Positions 25,197 to 32,993 of a DNA stretch of 64,000 bases are shown here, in pieces (the stretch's first letter is position 1; every line of letters starts with the position of its first letter). Source of the DNA: JACCTI01 sp038237435 (lineage in GTDB: Bacteria; Verrucomicrobiota; Verrucomicrobiia; Chthoniobacterales; UBA10450). The translations under genes and the position numbers were made by a program. The notes beneath the pieces were generated by a model. It saw only the letters and a program-made list of their open reading frames with translations, searched no databases and was not told where the DNA came from. The stretch spans positions 62,001-126,000 of the forward strand of contig JBBRYT010000007.1 in the NCBI GenBank assembly GCA_038237435.1, written 5' to 3'.

Positions 25197-25267
25197 TGCC
25201 TCGTAGTGTAACGGTAGCACCAGAGATTCTGGATCTCTTTGTCAAGGTTCGAATCCTTGCGAGGCAG
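25197..25267 (+). tRNA. tRNA-Gln (CTG)
   Basis: Acceptor stem TGCCTCG/CGAGGCA, anticodon stem AGAGA/TCTCT with loop TTCTGGA (anticodon CTG), T-arm CAAGG-TTCGAAT-CCTTG and discriminator G. No CCA is encoded. Its 3' 26 bases overlap the convergent tadA gene on the other strand. Confidence 0.93.
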
Positions 25268-25745
25268 TTTGCTCTTCTGTGTTTTCTTTTCGGCGCGCAC
25301 CAAAAAATTTCTGCAGAAGCGATGCGCATTCCTGTTCGAGAACGCCGCGCGTGATTTCGCAGCGATGATTCAAGGGGGACATCTGCAGAAGATTAATTAC
25401 GCCCCCAGCCGCGCCGCCACGTTCGTCCGCGCAACCAAAAATGACGCGCCGCACGCGCACATGCACGAGCGCGCCCGCGCACATCGGACACGGTTCTTTC
25501 GTCACGTACAGCTCGCAATCGTTCAAGCGCCAGTCGCCGACCGCCGCTTCTGCTTGCGTGATGGCCAGCATCTCTGCGTGCGCCGTCGCATCCTTCAACA
25601 TTTCGACCTGATTCCAGGCGCGTCCGATGATTTTACCCGCACGCACCACGACGGCGCCGATTGGCACTTCGTCGGACTCATAAGCTTTGCGCGCCTGTCG
25701 TAAGGCTTCGCGCATGAAAAATTCATCGGAATCATCGACCACCAT
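25242..25745 (-). CDS. tadA: tRNA-specific adenosine deaminase TadA
   Basis: About 167 residues. TadA deaminates A34 to inosine in tRNA-Arg(ACG), letting one tRNA read CGU, CGC and CGA. The cytidine-deaminase fold motifs are complete: HAE in TAHAEMLAITQA (zinc His and catalytic Glu) and PCxxC in KEPCPMCAGALVHVRVRRVI, with GAVVVRAGKIIGRAWNQ before and the usual HRCEITRGVLEQECASLLQ helix at the end. I use the ATG at 25745; a TTG at 25757 is the alternative. The last eight codons and the stop (TASQGFEP) are encoded by the complement of tRNA-Gln, so the reading frame runs into the tRNA gene. Confidence 0.93.
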   Translation of the reverse strand: MVVDDSDEFFMREALRQARKAYESDEVPIGAVVVRAGKIIGRAWNQVEMLKDATAHAEMLAITQAEAAVGDWRLNDCELYVTKEPCPMCAGALVHVRVRRVIFGCADERGGAAGGVINLLQMSPLNHRCEITRGVLEQECASLLQKFFGARRKENTEEQTASQGFEP

Positions 25746-25795
25746 TGTTCTCACCAATACAACCGCCGACCGCGAAACCCACGATCTTTATTCGT

Positions 25796-26440
25796 ATGAG
25801 AAAATTGCTGTTCGCTGCGTTACTAGCATTCTCCGTCGCGTCGATGGCTTCGGCCACCGAACAAGATGTGGTCAATCGGTCGGCGACGATCATTCGCGAA
25901 TTTCACGCCATGCCGGAGAGGGACATTCCGCGTAGTGTCATGCGCAATGCCAGAGGACTCGCCATCATCAGTGTTCTCAAGGTAGGGTTCGGAATTAGCG
26001 GTAAAGGTGGAGAAGGCGTGGTCGTAGCACGGACCGGCAATGGTTGGTCGGGTCCGTCCTTTGTTGGAACGGGCGGAGCCGGCGCTGGTTTTCAAATCGG
26101 CGCGCAAGTAACGGATTTTATTTTTGTCCTGAATACAGATGCGGCCGTGCGCGCGTTTTCCAAGGACGGCAATGTGACGCTCGGCGCAGATGTGAGCGCC
26201 GCGGCCGGGCCGGTTGGTCGCGATTTACAGGCGGGCGTCATTCCCACGGCCGCCGTTTTCACGTATAGCCGAAGTAAGGGGCTCTTTGCCGGCGCGTCAC
26301 TGGAAGGCGCTGTTATCGCCACCCAGAAAACGGCTAATGCACGTTACTACGGACACCTCGTTTCTGCGCGCGCCATTCTTTCCGGCGGCGTGAGCGCACC
26401 GGCGGGGGCGCATCGTTTGCGCTCACTCCTCAATCGCTAG
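25796..26440 (+). CDS. SYLF-domain (Ysc84-like) lipid-binding secreted protein
   Basis: About 214 residues starting at 25796, where a signal peptide begins (MRKLLFAALLAFSVASMASA). The SYLF domain fills the rest: IPRSVMRNARGLAIISVLKV, GFGISGKGGEGVVVARTGNG, WSGPSFVGTGGAGAGFQIGA, DFIFVLNTDAAVRAF, GNVTLGADVSAAAGPVGRDL and FTYSRSKGLFAGASLEGAVI. In eukaryotes the domain binds phosphoinositides and actin; the bacterial role is unknown but the secreted form is widespread. It diverges from tadA with about 50 bases between the starts. Confidence 0.9.
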   Translation: MRKLLFAALLAFSVASMASATEQDVVNRSATIIREFHAMPERDIPRSVMRNARGLAIISVLKVGFGISGKGGEGVVVARTGNGWSGPSFVGTGGAGAGFQIGAQVTDFIFVLNTDAAVRAFSKDGNVTLGADVSAAAGPVGRDLQAGVIPTAAVFTYSRSKGLFAGASLEGAVIATQKTANARYYGHLVSARAILSGGVSAPAGAHRLRSLLNR

Positions 26441-26492
26441 GACGCGCGATATTGTCTTTACAAGGCCGACGCCGGTTCGCACGTTCGCAGCC

Positions 26493-27005
26493 GTGCGTTG
26501 CGCGTTGATTGTTTGCTTCCTCTTTTTCGTGGCCGCGATCGCCCGCGCGCAGGAGCAGGAGAAAAGATTACTCGATCGTTTATTGAAACCGGACATGACG
26601 ATGCAAAATGACGCGGAAAAAAAACAGTTTGTCGCGGGCGGCAAAACCATCACCAAGAAGGTGCCGACAAAATGGTTTTTCTTTGGCAAACGAAAACCGG
26701 AGAAAGGTTTTTGGAATACTCATCAAATCGCCGCCAAGGAATTTTCCACCGCCAATTCGCGCGATGCGACTAAGACGGCCAATCTTTCCACCCGCACGCG
26801 AATTGCTAAAGCCGATGTCGCCTACTCTGCTCCGATGTACGGCGATATTCGAACCGCGCGCGACGGGACGAAGTCCATGGCGACTTCCGATTATCCAGCA
26901 TCGCGCCCTTTTATTCTCAAGGGAAAAAGCCAGAAATCACTCAGCGCCCAAGACCAGCCATTGACGATCGATCAAGTGCGCGAGCTGTTGAACAAGAATA
27001 AGTAG
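26493..27005 (+). CDS. Secreted basic protein of unknown function
   Basis: 170 residues from a GTG start. Signal peptide MRCALIVCFLFFVAAIARA is followed by a mainly polar, Lys/Arg/Thr-rich chain (KWFFFGKRKPEKGFWNTHQI, SRDATKTANLSTRTRIAKAD) with little predicted structure, ending in a helix TIDQVRELLNKNK. No cysteines remain after processing. It starts about 50 bases after the SYLF gene and may share its transcript. Family not recognised. Confidence 0.55.
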   Translation: MRCALIVCFLFFVAAIARAQEQEKRLLDRLLKPDMTMQNDAEKKQFVAGGKTITKKVPTKWFFFGKRKPEKGFWNTHQIAAKEFSTANSRDATKTANLSTRTRIAKADVAYSAPMYGDIRTARDGTKSMATSDYPASRPFILKGKSQKSLSAQDQPLTIDQVRELLNKNK

Positions 27006-27037
27006 ACCTCGAATGCTTTCGAGGTTCGCTCCACATC

Positions 27038-28204
27038 ATGCAGCCTGATGAAGCCCTTCATCTTCTCAGCCAGGGTGCCGCGCAGATCGTCAGTGAAAAC
27101 GAACTGCGAGAAAAGCTCTCGTTAGGCCGCCCGCTGCGGATCAAACTCGGCGTCGATCCGACCACGCCGGATCTTCATCTCGGCCATTCGATTGTTCTGC
27201 GAAAACTGCGGCAGTTCCAGGACCTCGGCCACGAAGCAATCCTGATCATCGGCGATTTCACCGCGATGATTGGCGATCCGAGCGGTCGTTCGGTGACACG
27301 CCCGCAACTGACACGGGAACAGGTTCTAGCGAACGCAGAATCGTACCGTGCGCAGGCATTCAAGATTCTCGATCCGAATCGCACGCAAATGGTAAACAAC
27401 GGCGATTGGCTAGCGAAGATGAGTTTCGCGGAAGTCATCCGCCTCAATAGCCAGGTCACATTGCAGCAAATGTTGCAGCGCGAAGATTTTCGCGAGCGCA
27501 TCGATCAACAGCAGCCGATTCACGCGCACGAAATTCAGTATCCGATCATGCAGGGTTGGGACTCAGTCATGATCAAAGCCGATGTCGAACTGGGCGGAAC
27601 CGATCAGCTCTTCAACAATCTCGTCGGTCGCGATCTGCAAAAGCATCAAGGCCTTCCGCCTCAGGTTGTTTTCCTGCTGCCGATTCTGGAAGGCCTCGAC
27701 GGCGTCAAGAAAATGAGCAAGAGCCTCGGGAATTACGTCGGCATCAACCAAATTGCGAGTGAGATGTTCGGCAAACTAATGAGCATCTCGGATGAACTGA
27801 TGGCGAAATATTATTTGCTCCTGTTAGGCCGCGCCTTGCCTACCGAGTTGCACCCCCTGCAGGCGAAGAAAAATTTGGCCGCGGAGATTGTTCGCACCTA
27901 TCACTCCGATTCGGCGGCGAAGAAAGTTGTGGAAGATTGGAACGCTCGCTTCAGCGAAAAACGTTTGGCCGACGCCGAGTTGCCTTTTTTTCATAGTCAA
28001 TCAGGTGATGCCGTTACGATCATTGCCGCGGCCTACTCCGCGGCATTTTCCATGGCGAAATCTCGCACCGAAGCGCGTCGGCTCATCGAACAAGGCAGCG
28101 TGCAATTAGATGGCGTGAAGGTATCCGATCCGAAGGCAGCCTTGACTCTGCAATCCGGACAAATCCTGCGTCTCGATAAGACGCGGGCCGTGCGCATCCG
28201 CTAA
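27038..28204 (+). CDS. tyrS: Tyrosyl-tRNA synthetase
   Basis: 388 residues. It charges tRNA-Tyr with tyrosine using ATP. Class I signatures are HLGHS (about residue 46, in GVDPTTPDLHLGHSIVLRKL) and KMSKS (LDGVKKMSKSLGNYVG). The tyrosine pocket region IQYPIMQGWDSVMIKADVEL and GGTDQLFNNLVGRDLQ is intact, and an S4 RNA-binding domain ends the protein (RTEARRLIEQGSVQLDGVKV). The short HIGH region and length fit the TyrZ/TyrS2-type bacterial enzymes. A dispersed 10-mer (27118) encodes part of LSLGRPL near the N-terminus. A terminator-like hairpin follows the stop. Confidence 0.95.
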   Translation: MQPDEALHLLSQGAAQIVSENELREKLSLGRPLRIKLGVDPTTPDLHLGHSIVLRKLRQFQDLGHEAILIIGDFTAMIGDPSGRSVTRPQLTREQVLANAESYRAQAFKILDPNRTQMVNNGDWLAKMSFAEVIRLNSQVTLQQMLQREDFRERIDQQQPIHAHEIQYPIMQGWDSVMIKADVELGGTDQLFNNLVGRDLQKHQGLPPQVVFLLPILEGLDGVKKMSKSLGNYVGINQIASEMFGKLMSISDELMAKYYLLLLGRALPTELHPLQAKKNLAAEIVRTYHSDSAAKKVVEDWNARFSEKRLADAELPFFHSQSGDAVTIIAAAYSAAFSMAKSRTEARRLIEQGSVQLDGVKVSDPKAALTLQSGQILRLDKTRAVRIR

Positions 28205-28205
28205 A

Positions 28206-28259
28206 AAAGAAAGAGGCGCAGAGACCCCGACTCCGCGCCATTCCCCCAAATCTTTCTTT
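28206..28259. terminator. Two-part inverted repeat after tyrS (bidirectional)
   Basis: AAAGAAAGA (28206-28214) pairs with TCTTTCTTT (28251-28259), and inside it GGCGC (28215-28219) pairs with GCGCC (28235-28239). The A-rich 5' arm and T-rich 3' arm allow termination from both convergent genes. Confidence 0.7.
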
Positions 28260-28269
28260 AGCTTTCTCG

Positions 28270-28722
28270 TTAGGCCGTGGCCGTCTCCAGCATCGGCATC
28301 ATCACCGGACGCTCCAGCACAGGCGCTGCAATGCCTTCGAAATGAGCGCGAATACTGCGCAATTCCGAAGTCACAAACGCATCGACAAAATTGAAACGAT
28401 GATCGAGCCAAGCGAAGAGCTTGTTCTTAATCTCGTAATGCACCGCTAACGTCACTTCCGTGCAATACGGTCGAACCTCTGAGAAATCGACGATTCCCAT
28501 GATGTCGATGTTACCGCCGGTCGACTCGAACGCGAGCTCATCCGGGCTGTCGCAATCGGCTGCAAGCAAAACCGTCCGTGCCTCAAAACCAAGCGGGCCG
28601 CGGAAGCTGAAATCGACGGTCTTTGACGAGGTCACAGTCGCCTTCGTCACCATTAAAAACTGGCGACGATAAGATTGAATACTGGAGAGACGCGTTTTGC
28701 ATTCGGCCAACGACTGACTCAT
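28270..28722 (-). CDS. Conserved-looking hypothetical protein, possibly SRPBCC-like
   Basis: About 150 residues from MSQSLAECKTRL; in-frame Met codons also occur at 28746 and 28788 and none has a clear ribosome-binding site. A strand-rich body (ATVTSSKTVDFSFRGPLGFE, GGNIDIMGIVDFSEV, TEVTLAVHYEIKNKLF) followed by a long C-terminal helix (VDAFVTSELRSIRAHFEGIA) recalls the helix-grip fold of SRPBCC/CoxG-like lipid-binding proteins; this is inference only. Its TAA stop is inside a dispersed motif (28266-28275). It converges on tyrS. Confidence 0.55.
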   Translation of the reverse strand: MSQSLAECKTRLSSIQSYRRQFLMVTKATVTSSKTVDFSFRGPLGFEARTVLLAADCDSPDELAFESTGGNIDIMGIVDFSEVRPYCTEVTLAVHYEIKNKLFAWLDHRFNFVDAFVTSELRSIRAHFEGIAAPVLERPVMMPMLETATA

Positions 28723-28957
28723 GTGCAAGGTTTTTTGTAGGAGCATATGTGAGTTGGATGGGTTGTTGGCCCTTTTCGAGCAACCCATATGCCGTCAGAT
28801 GCTTACGAGGGAAGCGGCGCGGCCCAAGTGGCATATCGTGTAACGGTTCAATACACTTGTGTTCAATACGTGAACTTTTCGGCGATTTTTTGACGGTCGA
28901 TAAATTCGCGCGACCCATCGCTCTTCCACCGCGTCGGACAACGAATTCGACTACTCG

Positions 28958-29644
28958 TTAGGCCGCGCGGGCTTGCTTTCGCGCAACCCACTCGATCATC
29001 GAACGGAAAATTTTCGCACCATCCGAACTGCCGAGTCGTTCTTCGCAGGCGCGATCCGGATGCGGCATTAAGCCGAAAACATTTCGCTCGCGATTGCAAA
29101 TGCCGGCGATGTCCTCGATCGAGCCGTTCGGGTTTCCATCAACGTAGCGCATGATCACCTGCCGGTTTGCATTTAGCCCGCACAACGTCGGCTCGTCGGC
29201 AAAGAAACAGCCTTCGCCGTGCGCGACCGGGATGCGCAGCTCTGCCCCTTTCGTTAGGCCGAGCGTGAAGGGCGAATGATCGACTTCAATTCGCACCTTG
29301 GTCATCGCACAAACGAATCGCAGCCCGCGATTGCGCACCAACGCACCAGGCAACAGACCCGCCTCGCACAAGATTTGAAAACCATTACAAACGCCGATCA
29401 CCAATTTTCCCTGCGCGGCCTCGTTCCTTACCGCCTGCATGATCGGCGAAAAACGTGCGATTGCGCCGCAACGCAAATAATCGCCGTAGGAAAATCCGCC
29501 CGGCAAAACGATCGCGTCGTAGCCAGCTAACGACGTTTCTTTGTGCCAGACATATTCGGCGTGCGCGTCATCAAGTCCGTCCAGCGCCGCGATGCAATCC
29601 TGGTCGCAATTTGATCCGGGAAACTGGATGACCGCGAATTTCAC
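28958..29644 (-). CDS. purQ: Phosphoribosylformylglycinamidine synthase, glutaminase subunit
   Basis: 228 residues from a GTG start at 29644, fixed by the four-base GTGA overlap with purS. PurQ releases ammonia from glutamine for FGAM synthase (purine pathway step 4). Class I amidotransferase features: AIVLPGGFSYGDYLRCGAIA, the nucleophile Cys in LVIGVCNGFQILCEAGLLPG, and the His/Glu pair in GLMPHPDRACEE. The partner purL is not in the window. The TAA stop falls within a dispersed motif copy (28954-28963). Confidence 0.95.
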   Translation of the reverse strand: MKFAVIQFPGSNCDQDCIAALDGLDDAHAEYVWHKETSLAGYDAIVLPGGFSYGDYLRCGAIARFSPIMQAVRNEAAQGKLVIGVCNGFQILCEAGLLPGALVRNRGLRFVCAMTKVRIEVDHSPFTLGLTKGAELRIPVAHGEGCFFADEPTLCGLNANRQVIMRYVDGNPNGSIEDIAGICNRERNVFGLMPHPDRACEERLGSSDGAKIFRSMIEWVARKQARAA

Positions 29645-29877
29645 GCCTTCTCCAATTGATAGTCTTCGATCACTGGATTCGAAAGCAGGTCGCGACACAA
29701 TTCGCGCAGCTTCGATTCCACCTGCGCCGCATCGCCGTCGATATCGATCTCCAAATACTTTCCGATGCGAACGCTGCGCACCTCCGGCATGCCAAGATGT
29801 TGCATGGCGTCGCGCACGGCCGCGCCTTGCGGATCAAGCACTGCGGCTTTCGGCGTGACGAGGACCTTCATTTTCAT
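29641..29877 (-). CDS. purS: Phosphoribosylformylglycinamidine synthase subunit PurS
   Basis: 78 residues, the normal length for PurS. Family pattern: MKVLVTPKAAVLDPQGAAVR, DAMQHLGMPEVRSVRIGKYL and EIDIDGDAAQVESKLRELCR followed by LLSNPVIEDYQLE. PurS dimers join PurQ and the small PurL into the FGAM synthase complex of bacteria that lack the fused enzyme. It overlaps purQ by four bases. Confidence 0.95.
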   Translation of the reverse strand: MKMKVLVTPKAAVLDPQGAAVRDAMQHLGMPEVRSVRIGKYLEIDIDGDAAQVESKLRELCRDLLSNPVIEDYQLEKA

Positions 29878-29913
29878 GGCTCCATTATTCCCGCGGGCGC
29901 GCCGCCAACAAGT

Positions 29914-30969
29914 TCATTGTGCTATCTCGCGTTTCACTTTATTCGGTTTTTTGTCTTCGCGTAAAGCGAGGAAGACCGGCTGGCGCAATTTCGCGTCGCG
30001 CGTCCACTCCGCGAAATTGATTTGGCAGACGAAAACCGGATTTACCCAATACATTTTCCGCATCATCGAAGGAGTGATGCCCTGCACCCACTGACCATTC
30101 AGTTTCGAAGGAAGATCGGCGAAGGGACAATCGTGACGCGCTTCCTTGCGCAATTTTGCGTGCAGCGACGCGAGCGATTTCGAATCGAATCCCGTTCCGA
30201 CCTTGCCAGCGAACAAGAGTCGATTGCGCTCGTAGTAACCGACGAGCAGAGCCCCGAAATATTTTCGCGCACCCGCCGGCGGCGTGTAACCGCCGATGAC
30301 GAATTCCTGTTCGTTGAGCACTTTAAGTTTGATCCACGCCCCGCTGCGCCGGTCCGATTCGTAAACGGATCCGCGCAATTTTCCGATCAGTCCTTCCAAG
30401 CCGAGTCGCTGAACCTGCTCCAACAATTTCGAAACAGGGCCTTTGATTTCGCCGGAATAACGAATCGGATTGGCGGCACCCGCACACAATTGTTGCAGCC
30501 ACGCTTTTCTCATTTCCAGCGGTTGATTAAGCAGCAACCGATCTTCCGCCTGGAGCAAATCGAACGCGTAGAAATAGACCGGATGATTTTTCCCGCCCGG
30601 CAATTCACGCCCCTGTAAAAGTTGAAACGATGATCGACCACGCTCATCGACGGCCACGACTTCGCCATCGATCACGCAATTTTTCACCGACAGCGAAGCG
30701 ATCGCCTCGACCACTTCTGGAAACCGCGCACCCAATTCGTTCTTGTTCCGCGAAATCAAATTCACTTTCGTTCCGTCCTTCACGGCCATGAGTCGAATTC
30801 CATCGAACTTCAATTCGTAGGACAAATCGCCTCCCGTCGGTGGCGCTTCCGCCAGCTTCGCCTTCATCGGCGGAATGAAGCGCGGCTTTCCCGCTGGCAA
30901 ATCTTTTGGCAGCGAAAGCGACTTCCGCTTCACCGCTTCCTTTTCTTCGCTGCGCGATTGGATTCCCAT
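29914..30969 (-). CDS. ligD: LigD-type ATP-dependent DNA ligase domain
   Basis: About 351 residues from the ATG at 30969. The adenylation motif is YELKFDGIRLMAV (KxDG, Lys binds AMP). Other nucleotidyltransferase motifs are SRNKNELGARFPEV, VIDGEVVAVDERGRSSFQLL, YFYAFDLLQ, EGLIGKLRGSVYESDRRSGA and WIKLKVL, and an OB-fold tail follows (GALLVGYYERNRLLFAGKVG). It seals DNA ends in nonhomologous end joining. The start lies 40 bases inside the upstream phosphoesterase ORF in another frame, so this may be a naturally split LigD or a frameshifted fusion; the join is A/G-rich (AAGAAAAGGAAG). No polymerase domain and no Ku gene occur in the window. Confidence 0.88.
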   Translation of the reverse strand: MGIQSRSEEKEAVKRKSLSLPKDLPAGKPRFIPPMKAKLAEAPPTGGDLSYELKFDGIRLMAVKDGTKVNLISRNKNELGARFPEVVEAIASLSVKNCVIDGEVVAVDERGRSSFQLLQGRELPGGKNHPVYFYAFDLLQAEDRLLLNQPLEMRKAWLQQLCAGAANPIRYSGEIKGPVSKLLEQVQRLGLEGLIGKLRGSVYESDRRSGAWIKLKVLNEQEFVIGGYTPPAGARKYFGALLVGYYERNRLLFAGKVGTGFDSKSLASLHAKLRKEARHDCPFADLPSKLNGQWVQGITPSMMRKMYWVNPVFVCQINFAEWTRDAKLRQPVFLALREDKKPNKVKREIAQ

Positions 30970-31535
30970 TCCGCGTCGGAATCCGCTGCGATTTGTTTCA
31001 TCGTGCGCCCGCTCGCGACCGATTGATCGTCGAGCTTCTTCGAGAGCGGTCGAACATTCTCGCCACTCTTCAAGAGCAACCATTGCGTCTTGGCGCCGCC
31101 CATTTGAGTGCGCACGAGCCGCCATTCGCCTTTGGCTTTTTCGCCTTCTAAAAGGAAATGCAGTTTCCCTTCGCCTAACGATTTCAGCGGATCTTCGCCG
31201 AAGACGCGATACGTCCCGCGGTCCCACAACATCACGCTCCCCCCGCCATATTGGCCTTTCGGGATGATCCCTTCGAAGCCTCCGTATTCGACCGGGTGAT
31301 CCTCCACCTCCACCGCGAGATGCTTCTCGCCTTTCCTCCAGGGCAAACCTTTCGGCACCGCCCACGATTTCAACACGCCTTCCATCTCTAGCCGGAAATC
31401 GTAATGCAATCGCGTCGCATCATGTTTTTGAATAATAAAACGCGACGCGCCCTTTACCTTTTTCGGTAAGACTTCACCGGCAGGCTCTGCCGTGACCGAA
31501 AAATTCCGTTTCGCTTTGTATTCTTTCAGACCCAT
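30930..31535 (-). CDS. ligD: LigD 3'-phosphoesterase domain protein
   Basis: 201 residues, the PE domain of LigD as a separate ORF. The catalytic region is FIIQKHDATRLHYDFRLEME, with the conserved His/Asp/Arg of the family, followed by SWAVPKGLPW, EDHPVEYGGFEGIIPKGQYG, GGSVMLWDRGTYR and KGEWRLVRT. It trims 3'-phosphate and ribonucleotide ends before ligation. The C-terminus is basic (ESNRAAKKRKR) and ends inside the ligase ORF, a 40-base overlap. In most bacteria both domains form one polypeptide. Confidence 0.9.
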   Translation of the reverse strand: MGLKEYKAKRNFSVTAEPAGEVLPKKVKGASRFIIQKHDATRLHYDFRLEMEGVLKSWAVPKGLPWRKGEKHLAVEVEDHPVEYGGFEGIIPKGQYGGGSVMLWDRGTYRVFGEDPLKSLGEGKLHFLLEGEKAKGEWRLVRTQMGGAKTQWLLLKSGENVRPLSKKLDDQSVASGRTMKQIAADSDAEWESNRAAKKRKR

Positions 31536-31563
31536 TGCGTGACGTTGATCTCATTAAAGCAAA

Positions 31564-31596
31564 ACGCCATCGTTGTCGCACGGACAACGATGGCGT
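31564..31596 (-). terminator. Rho-independent terminator after the DUF892 gene
   Basis: Perfect 14-pair stem ACGCCATCGTTGTC / GACAACGATGGCGT with a five-base loop. On the minus strand it is followed by TTTTGCTTT. It lies between the DUF892 gene (end 31617) and the LigD start (31535). Confidence 0.9.
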
Positions 31597-31616
31597 AGCA
31601 ATTTTATCAGACCCGG

Positions 31617-32171
31617 TTAACGGCGCGCTTTACTTTTCTTGCCGGCGGATTTCCGGCCCTGAACGCTCGAACCGTTTCCTGATTCAGCTTTTGGATTGAT
31701 GATAGCTTCTGCCAGTTCGGTCAATTTTTTGTCCGCTTCGCCCTCTTCATCGAGCGTTTCCTGCAGCAGCTCGGCCGCTTCTTCCTGCCCGCACAACCGC
31801 GCCCACGTCCGCACCGTGCCGTAGCTCGCGATCTCATAATGCTCGACCTTTTGCGCGGCGGCGATGATGCCGGCGTCCATCACGGAATCCTCCGCATCTT
31901 CCTCCATGATTTCCTTGCCTTCTGCAATGAGGCCCTGCATCGCTTTGCAGGTTTTCGCCTTCGCGGTTTTGCCGAGAGCTTGGAACACTTCCTCGAGTCG
32001 GCTGACCTGGCCTTTTGTAACTTCGAGATGCTCCTCGAGCGCGCTGCGTAATTCTTCCGACGAGGCGGTTTTCGCCATCTTCGGCAACGCTTTTAAAAGT
32101 TGTTTCTCGGCGCTGTAGATGTCCTTCAGTTCCTCTTCCAACAATGTTTCCAATGAATCGATCTTTGCCAT
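31617..32171 (-). CDS. DUF892 ferritin-like protein (YciE/YciF family)
   Basis: 184 residues. Ferritin-like four-helix signature: LETLLEEELKDIYSAEKQLL, ALPKMAKTASSEELRSALEE, HLEVTKGQVSRLEEVFQALG, the metal-ligand pattern KVEHYEIASYGTVRTWARLC and LLQETLDEEGEADKKLTELA. The C-terminal tail is Lys/Arg/Ser-rich (GRKSAGKKSKARR). Members are stress-induced; the metal-binding role is inferred from structure. A strong AGGAGGG precedes the ATG, suggesting high expression, and a strong terminator follows. Confidence 0.92.
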   Translation of the reverse strand: MAKIDSLETLLEEELKDIYSAEKQLLKALPKMAKTASSEELRSALEEHLEVTKGQVSRLEEVFQALGKTAKAKTCKAMQGLIAEGKEIMEEDAEDSVMDAGIIAAAQKVEHYEIASYGTVRTWARLCGQEEAAELLQETLDEEGEADKKLTELAEAIINPKAESGNGSSVQGRKSAGKKSKARR

Positions 32172-32303
32172 ATTCGTTTCCCTCCTGTTAAAGATTTCGA
32201 CCCCGACGAGGAATTCGTCACGGCCCGGCGCAGATTCGCGCCGCCAATGAAACGTTCCGCCGCGCGAAAGTGCGCGTCTCTTTTTGAACAGAAAAACGAC
32301 GAC

Positions 32304-32942
32304 TTACGCCGCCTGTTCAGCTTCCGAAGAGACGGATGATTCGTTCCCGAGCGGCTCGCCCACGAGATAGCGTGTGAAGCGGCGAATGATGATGTTTTCG
32401 CCTAGCGCGGCAATCTTGGTCGCGAGCAATTCCTTGATCGTGTGATCGGGATCCTTGATGAACCCCTGCTCCAAAAGGCAGACGCTGCTGTAAAATTTGT
32501 CGAGCTTACCTTCGACGATTTTTGCGACGACGTTCTCGGGTTTGCCCTTCACTTGGCCAACAAAAATCGCACGCTCCGATTCAACCATTTTCGCCGGAAC
32601 TTCATCGCGCGAAACGTAGATAGGATGCGCCGCGGCAATGTGCAGCGTGATGTCCTTCACGAATTCGCGGAAATTTTCGTTCTTCGCCACGAAATCGGTT
32701 TCGCAATTCACTTCCACCAGCACGCCCACTTTCCCCTGCAAATGAATGTAAGAAGCGACAATGCCTTCCTTGGTCGCGCGCGAGGCTTTCTTGCCCGCGC
32801 TGGCAATTCCTTTGGTGCGCAGAATCGCCTCGGCTTTTTCCAAATCGCCGGCGGACTCTGTCAAGGCGCGCTTGCAGTCCATCATACCCGCGTTGGTTTT
32901 TTCACGCAGTTGCCTAACGAGTTGTGGAGAAATCTCAGCCAT
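32304..32942 (-). CDS. tsf: Translation elongation factor Ts
   Basis: About 212 residues from the ATG at 32942 (MAEISPQLVRQLREKTNAGM); the frame is open eight codons further, but the family start is clear. EF-Ts reloads EF-Tu with GTP. Signatures: REKTNAGMMDCKRALTESAG at the N-terminus, GIASAGKKASRATKEGIVAS, VEVNCETDFVAKNENFREFV and a short C-terminal domain. It is of the short class, compared with 283 residues in E. coli. A dispersed 10-mer (32912) encodes QLVRQ near the start. It follows rpsB in the usual rpsB-tsf operon, with a hairpin between. Confidence 0.95.
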   Translation of the reverse strand: MAEISPQLVRQLREKTNAGMMDCKRALTESAGDLEKAEAILRTKGIASAGKKASRATKEGIVASYIHLQGKVGVLVEVNCETDFVAKNENFREFVKDITLHIAAAHPIYVSRDEVPAKMVESERAIFVGQVKGKPENVVAKIVEGKLDKFYSSVCLLEQGFIKDPDHTIKELLATKIAALGENIIIRRFTRYLVGEPLGNESSVSSEAEQAA

Positions 32943-32955
32943 AAGAAAATTGTAG

Positions 32956-32975
32956 GGCAGGCGCAATTGCCTGCC
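32956..32975 (-). terminator. Attenuator-like hairpin between rpsB and tsf
   Basis: GGCAGGC / GCCTGCC form a perfect seven-pair stem with a six-base loop (GCAATT). On the minus strand it is followed within nine bases by TTTTC and then the tsf start. It may reduce read-through into tsf or protect the rpsB mRNA. Confidence 0.6.
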
Positions 32976-32993
32976 TTGGGAGCATTCGACCGC

